This document shows, one piece after another, positions 1 to 5,665 of a DNA stretch of 5,665 nt; position 1 is the first letter of the stretch; each line of letters begins with the position of its first letter. The position numbers and the translations under genes are program-made. The DNA comes from an uncultured Pirellula sp. (GTDB lineage Bacteria; Planctomycetota; Planctomycetia; Pirellulales; Pirellulaceae). Location of the stretch: positions 1-5,665 of the forward strand of contig CAITIF010000885.1 of assembly GCA_903892365.1 (NCBI GenBank). The letters run 5' to 3'. The notes beneath the pieces are model-generated. The model was not told the DNA's origin and searched no databases. It saw only the letters and a program-made list of their open reading frames with translations.

Positions 1-2478
1 CGAGATACCTGGCCAAACAACGGCCGAGTTCTGGGTTTGTGGAAGATTCCAAACGTTGGCGCCAGGAGCCGCCCCTATGAAGCTGTAGGCAACTGGATCG
101 AGCGTGGTTGGTAAAGTAATGATGCTGGATGGATTAACAAAAAACAGTGTCTCGTCCCAGTCCAAAACGGTTGGGTTGCTCACGCCGCCGGCATTCGGTG
201 AACCGAAAGCCATGTCTGCGTGAGTCTCCATGATCCATTGCCCATCGACATAATTCGTACGAATGTCTGTGTGCACTGGGTCCAAATTCCATCGATCCGC
301 CACGCGAATGTATCCGATACCGCTGGCTGTGACACCTGTGTTATCAACCACCGAGTAGGAAAACTGGTCCGAGCCATTGAAACCAGAAGACGGAGTGTAA
401 CGAAGCGTTCCAGCAACCTCTCCAAGGACTAAGGCACCGTTACTCGGTTGCGTAAAAGATTGCAGGGAGAAGCTCTGTCCGGGTTCTGGAACGATCGTAT
501 CATTCCTAAGCAAATCAAAGGTCGATGTCTTGCCAGGAATTGCAAGTAGGTTATCCGCCCGAACTGTCGGTGCATCCCAGACTGAATTCACGGTAATCGT
601 AAAGGTTCGACTCGCCGTTAATGACCCATCGGTGACGGTTAACGTCACGTCGCTCGTTCCTGACAAATTGGCAACGGGACGAACTTGTAGAGTTCGAGCA
701 GCCCCCGGCCCACCTTGCAATCGAAGTCGGCTGGAGGTACCAGTTCCAATCGATGAAAAAAGCGTCGTGTTCGTCCGAGTGCCCGTCACGGCATTGCTCG
801 GTAGATTTGTCGTCTCAATATCGTTTACGGTAAAGTTGACAGTAACGTTGCCGTCTTCGTCCATGACTAGATTGCCATTGGCATCGACCCCTGCACCACT
901 AATCAGCGAGATGGTGGGGGCATCGTTGATACTGTTCACTGTTAGTAAGAACGTATCCGAAGCGGACAGCCCGCCGGCATCCGTTACCGTCAAAGTAATC
1001 GTCGACGTACCAAACTGATTCGCGGCTGGAGTGATGATTACATGACGGTTTGCCCCGCTTCCACCGAAGGCAATATTCGCATTCGGAACAAGTGCTGTGT
1101 TGGACGAAGCGGAAGAAAGATTGAGCAAACTGGTCGCCGTTTGAGCATCACCAATCGTGAATGCAATCGCTCCTGTAGGTGTATCTTCGTCGGTCGATTG
1201 ATCCGACACATCCGATATGGTGGGAGCCGTATTGGCTGGTTCGTCGTTATCCAGGATGGTCAGCACGGCATTCGTGACCGATCCGAATAGTCCGTTCGCG
1301 TCCCCCTCCACGTCGATGAGATAATCGTTCAAGTTCTGAGGCTCGATAGAACTGAGTGTCAAGTTCACTGTTTCATTCGATTCGTCCGTGGAGTCCTCGA
1401 GAATCGGAACAAGGATCGATTTGGTGGTCTCGCCATCGAGAAACTCTAACGTCCCCGAAGTCGTTGTATAATCATTACCAGCTGTTGCCGTTCCATTGGC
1501 AGTGGTGTAATTGACGGTAAGCCGGCCATCGCTGCCACCGACGCGAACCACGTTGATCGATGCTGTTCCCGCCCCTTCGTTGACAGAGTAGCTGGAAGCG
1601 TCGAACTGCAACTGCCCCGCGCTCATTACCGAAAAGTAAAGGGTGATGTCTTCGCTTTGACTAAAACCTGCGATATTCGGAGTCGTAAGGTTGTCGTCAC
1701 CAAAGTAGGCGGACAACTTAAGATCGACTTCGTATCGTCCTGGTTGGGTGAAACCAAAGTTGTAATGAAGATGGCTGCCACGAGTGAGCCAGAGCGCATC
1801 GTCTGCGGAGATGCCATCTGTCGTGTCTAGACCATTTGCGTTGGAGTTGGCAACATTATCATTGTAGGAGGCCATGAAGACGGAAGGCACACCGACCGGT
1901 CCGTTTTGCCAAATGGAAAAATGCCCAGTGCCGATGGTGCCGTTTGGATTCTCGTGCCTCACATCAGCCAACGTTGTCTTCGCCCAATTCAATGCTTGGG
2001 TCGAAACGACTCGCCCTTTGGACTCGGGGGCAGCGTTGTATCGATCGATATCAGATCCTACTAGACCGTAGGCCGCGAAGCCAAGGTACAGAAGATCTAA
2101 ATTCTGCGTCATGGGAAGGACGTAAAAATCTCCCCCAACACTTGCACCTGTAAAGTCGAAGACCGTTCCGCCTGGCCGAATCCCCTTCGCGGGTTCGCCA
2201 ACGTACATGACAGCTTCGTCATTGGCATATTGGATCGGAGGAACTTCGTCCGAGTTTCTCGGTCCTATCGCCCATTCGGAACCCACTCTTTGTAGATTGA
2301 TGTCGACGTGCTCTGCGGTCAAGAAATGAACTAAGTCGGCCACAAACAACCGTCGGTTTTCGAGTCGCTCGAAAGCCATCCGCCGAACCTTGGGAGACTT
2401 CGGACGATTCGAAATGCTGCGTCGTTCCGTCACCCTGCCGAACTTGGCAAGCCTGGTCAAAAGTTTGTCGGAACTCAT
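1..2478 (-). CDS. Large modular surface protein with choice-of-anchor M, Calx-beta and cadherin-like domains (C-terminus outside window)
   Basis: The frame is open from an ATG at 2478 to the left edge: 826 codons, no stop. Residues 1-48 are Arg/Lys-rich with no hydrophobic stretch and end in FERLENRRLFVAD, resembling the LEPR-XLL-type N-terminus of planctomycete surface proteins. Residues about 50-284 resemble a choice-of-anchor M domain: HVDI at 57-60, LPMTQ at 121-125, and HLHYNFGFTQPGRYEV at 236-251, which fits the actinobacterial-type wall repeat (TIGR03769-like). Residues 287-411 are a Calx-beta domain (SVNEGAGTASI, GTATAGNDY, VLTILDND). About 418-516 and 520-632 are cadherin/Ig-like repeats with the usual NDAPTIS linker, and 637-727 is a tandem-95-like repeat (TLRYTPSSGFNGSDQFSY). 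From about 733 a second anchor-M domain begins (THADMAFG, VWNLPQTQ, VVWPGIS) and is cut by the window edge. An adhesin or matrix role outside the cell is inferred. It lies 50 bp after the pseudopilin gene and is possibly co-transcribed with it. Domain calls are by motif, without profile searches. Confidence 0.9.
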   Translation of the reverse strand, partial: MSSDKLLTRLAKFGRVTERRSISNRPKSPKVRRMAFERLENRRLFVADLVHFLTAEHVDINLQRVGSEWAIGPRNSDEVPPIQYANDEAVMYVGEPAKGIRPGGTVFDFTGASVGGDFYVLPMTQNLDLLYLGFAAYGLVGSDIDRYNAAPESKGRVVSTQALNWAKTTLADVRHENPNGTIGTGHFSIWQNGPVGVPSVFMASYNDNVANSNANGLDTTDGISADDALWLTRGSHLHYNFGFTQPGRYEVDLKLSAYFGDDNLTTPNIAGFSQSEDITLYFSVMSAGQLQFDASSYSVNEGAGTASINVVRVGGSDGRLTVNYTTANGTATAGNDYTTTSGTLEFLDGETTKSILVPILEDSTDESNETVNLTLSSIEPQNLNDYLIDVEGDANGLFGSVTNAVLTILDNDEPANTAPTISDVSDQSTDEDTPTGAIAFTIGDAQTATSLLNLSSASSNTALVPNANIAFGGSGANRHVIITPAANQFGTSTITLTVTDAGGLSASDTFLLTVNSINDAPTISLISGAGVDANGNLVMDEDGNVTVNFTVNDIETTNLPSNAVTGTRTNTTLFSSIGTGTSSRLRLQGGPGAARTLQVRPVANLSGTSDVTLTVTDGSLTASRTFTITVNSVWDAPTVRADNLLAIPGKTSTFDLLRNDTIVPEPGQSFSLQSFTQPSNGALVLGEVAGTLRYTPSSGFNGSDQFSYSVVDNTGVTASGIGYIRVADRWNLDPVHTDIRTNYVDGQWIMETHADMAFGSPNAGGVSNPTVLDWDETLFFVNPSSIITLPTTLDPVAYSFIGAAPGANVWNLPQTQNSAVVWPGIS

Positions 2479-2488
2479 GGAGGAAATG

Positions 2489-2494
2489 CCTTCT
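2489..2494 (-). promoter_or_regulatory. Ribosome binding site of the large surface protein
   Basis: The minus strand reads AGAAGG here, 10 nt before the ATG at 2478. This is the best Shine-Dalgarno-like match in the 50-bp gap after the pseudopilin stop. It supports the chosen start, which also places the basic leader right at the N-terminus. Confidence 0.5.
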
Positions 2495-2528
2495 TGATGG
2501 AAATGAACTTCGTTCGACTGGGCTTCAA

Positions 2529-3272
2529 TTAATTTGTTTCAGGACAACGACTCGGAATCGCAAAGTTCTTCCCCTCGTCGGTCCAGGACTTGATTTGTTG
2601 GGCTGAAATCAGCTCAACGTGTCCATCTGCGAACAGATAATTCGCATAGCCGGTAACTCGCTTATCTGCTGGCGAGCCCTGGCGTGGGCCACCAAATCGA
2701 TCGGGTTGGATGTCGGACACAATGCGACGCCAAGTAGCCGACGTCGGATTTCGGAACCAATTTCGCGAGTGGGTATGATCTTCGGTTGAGGCCGTCCCTC
2801 GGGAATCCGAAGCGGTGAAAACGACGATTGTCCTGCTGGTTGACTCGAGGAAATTGATGTTCCTGGCTTCGTCTTTCCCGGGCTCGCAAATGTATTCGTT
2901 GAGAATGTAGCTGGTCCCCTTATCAGCAAGTTTTTCCTCACGTCTAGGGTCCTCGGGGCAAATCCGGACACTGTCCACGTTTTCCATATAAGGAGCTAAC
3001 GTGTAGATCCACGTTTGCTCAAAGTCCATGGTTCCGTGCGTCGAGCGTGGAAACCTTCCACCGAAAGAATTGCAATGCATGTGAATCGCCAAGCCAATCT
3101 GCTTTAGATTGTTCGCGCATTGGACTCGCCGCGCAGCCTCCCGAGCCTTTTGCACGGCTGGCAAAAGCAAACTGATAAGTACACCGATAATCGCCACGAC
3201 GACCAGCAGTTCCACCAGCGTAAATCCGACTCTTCTTCGCAGTTGCGTTGATTTTAAAATAGGAGCAAGCAT
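2529..3272 (-). CDS. DUF1559-like type II/IV pseudopilin (prepilin with N-methylation motif)
   Basis: The product is 247 aa. A 16-residue basic leader ([10 protein letters not shown]) is followed by the class III cleavage site G16/F17, Glu at +5 (E21) and the hydrophobic helix [20 protein letters not shown]. The stretch [24 protein letters not shown] (43-64, extending the helix) and the later CPEDPR (105-110) are typical of the DUF1559 planctomycete pseudopilins. The C-terminal [11 protein letters not shown] (212-222) matches the end of the H-X9-DG motif, but the His expected ten residues before the Asp is V206. The protein is short for the family, which is usually nearer 300 aa or more. It should be inserted in the inner membrane, then cleaved and N-methylated by a prepilin peptidase; a divergent one lies directly upstream. 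The ATG at 3272 is preferred over the in-frame ATG at 3410: the longer form would put a 62-residue leader before the cleavage site and would span the promoter at 3317-3345. Confidence 0.9.
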   Translation of the reverse strand: MLAPILKSTQLRRRVGFTLVELLVVVAIIGVLISLLLPAVQKAREAARRVQCANNLKQIGLAIHMHCNSFGGRFPRSTHGTMDFEQTWIYTLAPYMENVDSVRICPEDPRREEKLADKGTSYILNEYICEPGKDEARNINFLESTSRTIVVFTASDSRGTASTEDHTHSRNWFRNPTSATWRRIVSDIQPDRFGGPRQGSPADKRVTGYANYLFADGHVELISAQQIKSWTDEGKNFAIPSRCPETN

Positions 3273-3316
3273 GGGTTTTCTGTCTATCTTCGCGAATCCT
3301 CGTGACAAACCATCCC

Positions 3317-3345
3317 AATATATCACAGAGGATGCTTTTGCACAA
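3317..3345 (-). promoter_or_regulatory. Sigma70-like promoter for the pseudopilin gene
   Basis: On the minus strand, TTGTGC (3345-3340) and TATATT (3322-3317) are separated by exactly 17 nt. A TG dinucleotide at 3325-3324 forms an extended -10. Transcription would start near 3310, about 38 nt before the ATG at 3272. It lies in the 141-bp gap after the peptidase gene, so the pseudopilin, and perhaps the surface protein after it, could be expressed separately from the upstream genes. This is a consensus match only; promoter rules in planctomycetes are less well tested. Confidence 0.5.
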
Positions 3346-3356
3346 TGGTTGCACAA
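3338..3356. repeat. Tandem 8-bp repeat TTGCACAA over the pseudopilin promoter -35
   Basis: TTGCACAA occurs at 3338-3345 and again at 3349-3356, separated by TGG: two perfect copies with an 11-bp period, so they sit on the same face of the helix. The proximal copy contains the predicted -35 hexamer. A third, inverted copy of the core, CTTGTGC, lies at 3378-3384 and pairs with GCACAAG at 3351-3357. The layout is that of a regulator-binding site; the regulator is unknown. Confidence 0.45.
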
Positions 3357-3413
3357 GGCAATGTCCTGCAAAGGCAACTTGTGCTTGGGACCGAGATTCG
3401 CTTGGAGCAACCC

Positions 3414-4577
3414 TCAGCTGGGGATGAAAAGCCAGCGCCAAAACACTTGATGAATGATCGCGGCCACAAACAGAAACATGGCAAGTGGAATGCATCGACC
3501 ATGCGTCGCGCTGCTGATTTTTTCTGACGGCTCGAGTGCGTCTTCCTCGGACGGAACACGCAATAAATCTCTGTTCTCATTGGAGCGCGGGATGCGTCTT
3601 GTTGCTATTTGCAACAAAGCATCCCAGCCCAACTTCAAGATCAAGGAGATTGCCAGAGTTGTAATCGCCGCCTGCCATCCTAAGGAAATTCCAATCAACG
3701 CTAGACTGGGCACGACGTGAACCTCCTCGCGCCCCGTCCAGCGGCGAAACGCGTAGGCAACCCCAAACGAAGCGATCAATCCCATTGTGCAGCCCGCGAT
3801 CACCGTGGCCGCTGCTTGAGCCCAAATAGGAATCGCAATCCCAAAACTCGCTGAAGGGATTTTCACCATCAGCAAATGCGGAAATACGACTGCAGGCACG
3901 GCAAGTAGAAGAGAAAACTGCACCAGCGATTTTTTGAGCAATCGTCGCTGATCGAAAGCAATCAGCGCCAATGTCAGCAGCATGCTCAGCATGACACAGT
4001 GGTAAAGATAGATCGTGATGAGATCCCACTTGGTATAGAAAACAATCCAAACAACGCCCGCATACATGTTTCTTTGGCGTATGGGTAAGTTCCAACCACC
4101 TGAAATCAGCTCAACAAAGTACAGCACCAAAAAAAGGGAGCCAACAACGATTTCCACCGTTGGATAACGAAGTGAAATAGGGCTTTGGCAGGCGCGGCAA
4201 CGACCGCCCAGCATGAGCCATCCTAAGATAGGCACATTGTCTCTTCCCGATATTGGCGTACCGCAAGTTGGGCAGCGCGATCCTGTCATGACTAGCGACT
4301 TGCCAAGAGGCATTCGATAGACCACAACATTGAGAAAGCTGCCAATCGACGCACCCAGAGCAAAAAACCAAAAGGCCGTCATGCCTTCAATCGTTCGCAA
4401 TCGAACCTGCTCTGCAAAGGTCATCTCTGTTGGTGACTGAAATGTCCTTTTGGGCTTCTCTCGAAATGCAGACGCGATCGCATCGACGGTAGGAATGAAG
4501 ATCATATAAGTCACAAAGGAAATAGCGATCAGCATTAAAGCGATCCGCACCCAAGTCTTGGCGTCTGGCAATCTCAT
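3414..4577 (-). CDS. Prepilin peptidase (A24 family) homologue with altered second catalytic site
   Basis: The product is a 387-aa polytopic inner-membrane protein with about eight hydrophobic segments (near 12-30, 68-88, 141-160, 171-208, 217-236, 248-275, 290-315, 362-386). GASIGSFLNVVVYRMP (75-90) and the zinc-binding tetracysteine C102-C105/C127-C130 with DNVPILGW and RYPTVE are textbook for the N-terminal methylation domain (PF06750), including the 21-residue spacing between Cys pairs. The first catalytic Asp is probably D209 (LIAFDQRR), but the usual LP after it is missing. The second site, normally GxGD before an IGxxLGW helix, reads GREE at 282-285 followed by VHVVPSLALIGISLGW, so the Asp is absent. 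Family members cleave type IV prepilin-like leaders and methylate the new N-terminus; whether this one still cleaves is doubtful. There is an extra N-terminal helix and a C-terminal tail of about 70 residues with a last helix. The ATG overlaps the upstream stop by 4 nt (ATGA), implying translational coupling. Clear family membership; activity uncertain. Confidence 0.9.
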   Translation of the reverse strand: MRLPDAKTWVRIALMLIAISFVTYMIFIPTVDAIASAFREKPKRTFQSPTEMTFAEQVRLRTIEGMTAFWFFALGASIGSFLNVVVYRMPLGKSLVMTGSRCPTCGTPISGRDNVPILGWLMLGGRCRACQSPISLRYPTVEIVVGSLFLVLYFVELISGGWNLPIRQRNMYAGVVWIVFYTKWDLITIYLYHCVMLSMLLTLALIAFDQRRLLKKSLVQFSLLLAVPAVVFPHLLMVKIPSASFGIAIPIWAQAAATVIAGCTMGLIASFGVAYAFRRWTGREEVHVVPSLALIGISLGWQAAITTLAISLILKLGWDALLQIATRRIPRSNENRDLLRVPSEEDALEPSEKISSATHGRCIPLAMFLFVAAIIHQVFWRWLFIPS

Positions 4578-5062
4578 TCATCCGACTCGTGCTTGCTTCC
4601 CCACTCCAAAAAATCCAGAACGAATACAAGCGACAGCATACACGCACAAACCGGGGGTTGCACAGCCTTCAACAGACCGACACTGGGAAGTCCATCCAGC
4701 GGCGCAAAACACATTCCCACCGCAAACACCGCTAAAGCAAAACTCAGAATCGCCGAGCTAACTTTTGAAGGAACCAATTCCGCAAATCGAACGGCTGTCC
4801 AACCGCAACCAATCATCAGCCCAATCGAAATGGGATTTTGAAGACTATGAACAGCCCAAATGCAAGCGCACACGGTGGCATGGACCACCAGGGAAAGCGC
4901 AAGATACTCGCCGAGAATGGAAGTCTTCAAAAAGCCTACAGCCAAACCAACACCGCCTTTCGCCCAAACTTGAGGCGACCAAGATCCATGTCCTGCAAAT
5001 AGGACAGCCGTGTCGGATTCTAGCAAGATATGTACTTGCGGTCGATGCGCTTTTGCAACCAT
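4574..5062 (-). CDS. Small four-helix membrane protein of unknown function
   Basis: The product is 162 aa from an ATG at 5062 and I do not recognise the family. It has a short soluble N-terminus (about 1-36) and then four likely membrane segments, near 37-72, 78-97, 101-121 and 128-152, ending in an acidic hydrophilic tail (GSKHESDE). It is rich in Ala, Leu, Val and Cys, with a CxC at 65-67 and another at 139-141 just before the last helix (PPVCAC). Its TGA overlaps the ATG of the peptidase homologue in an ATGA, so the two are almost certainly one operon and their products may act together in the membrane. An in-frame TTG at 5074 could extend it by four residues; the ATG is preferred as the commoner start. 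No strong Shine-Dalgarno or promoter is evident for it in the 83-bp divergent spacer. Confidence 0.75.
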   Translation of the reverse strand: MVAKAHRPQVHILLESDTAVLFAGHGSWSPQVWAKGGVGLAVGFLKTSILGEYLALSLVVHATVCACIWAVHSLQNPISIGLMIGCGWTAVRFAELVPSKVSSAILSFALAVFAVGMCFAPLDGLPSVGLLKAVQPPVCACMLSLVFVLDFLEWGSKHESDE

Positions 5063-5079
5063 ATTTATTCGCAAATCTG

Positions 5080-5108
5080 TTGCATGTGAGATTGGTTTTG
5101 TTTATGAT
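5080..5108 (+). promoter_or_regulatory. Sigma70-like promoter for the divergent secreted-protein gene
   Basis: TTGCAT (5080-5085) and TATGAT (5103-5108) are separated by exactly 17 nt on the plus strand. Transcription would start near 5115, about 30 nt before the ATG at 5146. It sits in the 83-bp spacer between two divergent genes. The match is to the general bacterial consensus and has not been tested in this lineage. Confidence 0.5.
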
Positions 5109-5118
5109 CACCCTCACA
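5085..5118. promoter_or_regulatory. Inverted repeat TGTGAG/CTCACA flanking the divergent promoter
   Basis: TGTGAG (5085-5090) and CTCACA (5113-5118) are perfect 6-bp inverted copies with a 22-bp spacer. The left arm abuts the -35 and the right arm covers the predicted start of transcription, as expected of an operator. The arms are short, so chance is possible. Confidence 0.25.
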
Positions 5119-5130
5119 CTTTTTTTACTC

Positions 5131-5134
5131 GAGG
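5131..5134 (+). promoter_or_regulatory. Ribosome binding site of the secreted choice-of-anchor M protein
   Basis: GAGG lies 11 nt before the ATG at 5146 and supports that start, which also gives a well-formed signal peptide. Confidence 0.5.
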
Positions 5135-5145
5135 GATAAATCATC

Positions 5146-5665
5146 ATGAAATGGCTTGGTTTAACATTTGTTTTTGCTGCGTTTTTGTTGCTTTCGGGCA
5201 GGGAGGCGGTTGCGGATATTTGGATAGGCGGACACGGTGATATTGGTGCTGGTTATGATTCAGGAATATTGGAGGTGGGATTCCACTTTGAGGAAGCCGC
5301 AATCGGGCTAGCCGGACCGATTCCCAGTGGCGAAGCCCCCTCGATCGACCACATTATTGGGATCACCACTGCGCCGACGACAAGACTGAGCGGTACGCAA
5401 TGGGATTTTCTAGGTGTGAATGCTGGAGAAAATTTCTTTCTTCTTCCTGAAACAGAAGCCGTTGGGTTGCCGTTTCTGGGGTTTGGCCTAGAGGAACTAA
5501 TTGCCGATGATTGGGATGGGAATCTCACATGGACCTTCAATTCGGTGCTATCCCCAAGTGGCTCAGCGTTCTCGATTTATTCCGTAGATGGCGCAGGCGA
5601 TCCGACTGTGTTGGCCTCGACAACCGAAACGGGGAATAATTCTTTCGAGCAGTTGGCGGGGACCC
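5146..5665 (+). CDS. Secreted choice-of-anchor M domain protein (C-terminus outside window)
   Basis: The frame is open from ATG 5146 to the right edge: 173 codons plus one base. Residues 1-23 form a Sec signal peptide: MK, a hydrophobic core LGLTFVFAAFLLL, and a likely cut after AVA23. The mature part begins DIWIGGHGDIGAGY (24-37) and continues with WDFLGVNAGENFFLLPETE (86-104) and LPFLGFGLEEL (108-118). It runs parallel to the first domain of the large minus-strand surface protein (HVDI, FDFTGASVGGDFYVLPMTQ, LYLGFAAYGL), so it is probably the same choice-of-anchor M family. The typical HxHxN(W/F)xFTxPGxY segment is expected just beyond the window, since the last visible residues (TETGNNSFEQLAGT) are where it is usually approached. 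In this family the C-terminus often carries a sorting signal such as PEP-CTERM; that cannot be seen here. The gene is divergent from the membrane/peptidase operon. The function is unknown, and export from the cytoplasm is the only firm prediction. Confidence 0.85.
   Translation, partial: MKWLGLTFVFAAFLLLSGREAVADIWIGGHGDIGAGYDSGILEVGFHFEEAAIGLAGPIPSGEAPSIDHIIGITTAPTTRLSGTQWDFLGVNAGENFFLLPETEAVGLPFLGFGLEELIADDWDGNLTWTFNSVLSPSGSAFSIYSVDGAGDPTVLASTTETGNNSFEQLAGT

Noticed and set aside
530..1018. 162-codon plus-strand open frame opposite the cadherin-like repeats
   Set aside because: It is antisense to a well-supported domain region. Its Val/Thr/Pro-rich product is what the complement of Ig-like repeat codons gives, and no domain or ribosome site supports it.
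3351..3384. Possible terminator hairpin after the peptidase gene (GCACAAG/CTTGTGC)
   Set aside because: The stem is 7 bp with a 20-nt loop and no T-run follows on the minus strand, so it does not look like an intrinsic terminator.
3273..3410. Possible 46-residue N-terminal extension of the pseudopilin
   Set aside because: Prepilin leaders are short, and the extension lies over a good promoter and the direct repeats. The ATG at 3272 gives a normal 16-residue leader.
3019..3495. 158-codon minus-strand open frame spanning the end of the peptidase gene, the promoter gap and the pseudopilin N-terminus
   Set aside because: It overlaps two recognisable genes in another frame and has no family features of its own.
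3577..4095. 172-codon minus-strand open frame inside the peptidase gene
   Set aside because: It is an out-of-frame shadow of the peptidase homologue, whose own frame carries the conserved motifs.
5085..5118. CRP-type binding site suggested by TGTGA and TCACA
   Set aside because: The half-sites are 22 bp or more apart, whereas CRP needs about 6 bp. It is kept only as a generic inverted repeat.
4765..5139. 124-codon plus-strand open frame leading into the divergent spacer
   Set aside because: It is antisense to the small membrane protein and the product shows no recognisable domain. The hydrophobic end is only the AT-rich promoter region translated.

Overview
The window looks like chromosomal DNA from a planctomycete, most probably of the Pirellulaceae type; this is inferred from gene content and not from a marker gene. 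The clues are a DUF1559-style pseudopilin with a [10 protein letters not shown] start, and a giant surface protein that opens with a basic leader ending in FERLENRRLFVAD instead of a classical signal peptide and continues into Calx-beta and cadherin-like modules. Base composition looks close to 50% GC by eye.

Layout, right to left on the minus strand: a four-helix membrane protein of unknown function (5062-4574); a prepilin-peptidase-family membrane protein (4577-3414) whose ATG overlaps the previous stop by 4 nt; a 141-bp gap with a good sigma70-like promoter and a tandem 8-bp repeat; a short DUF1559-like pseudopilin (3272-2529); a 50-bp gap; and the first 826 residues of a modular surface protein (2478-1) that leaves the window at its left edge without a stop. 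Diverging from this cluster, a secreted protein begins at 5146 on the plus strand and leaves the window at the right edge. The 83-bp divergent spacer holds a plus-strand promoter and a flanking inverted repeat.

Two points stand out. First, the prepilin peptidase homologue keeps a perfect tetracysteine zinc/methylation region and the first catalytic Asp, but its second catalytic site, normally GxGD, reads GREE, so it may be a pseudo-peptidase or a methylation-only relative. Second, both proteins at the ends of the cluster carry choice-of-anchor M type domains, two in the large protein and one in the divergent secreted protein. This suggests that the pilin/peptidase genes and the surface proteins form one functional locus, perhaps a dedicated pseudopilin-dependent export or surface-display system for these proteins. 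That last step is inference.

No rRNA, tRNA, CRISPR array, insertion sequence or convincing intrinsic terminator was seen. Nearly all of the window is coding.
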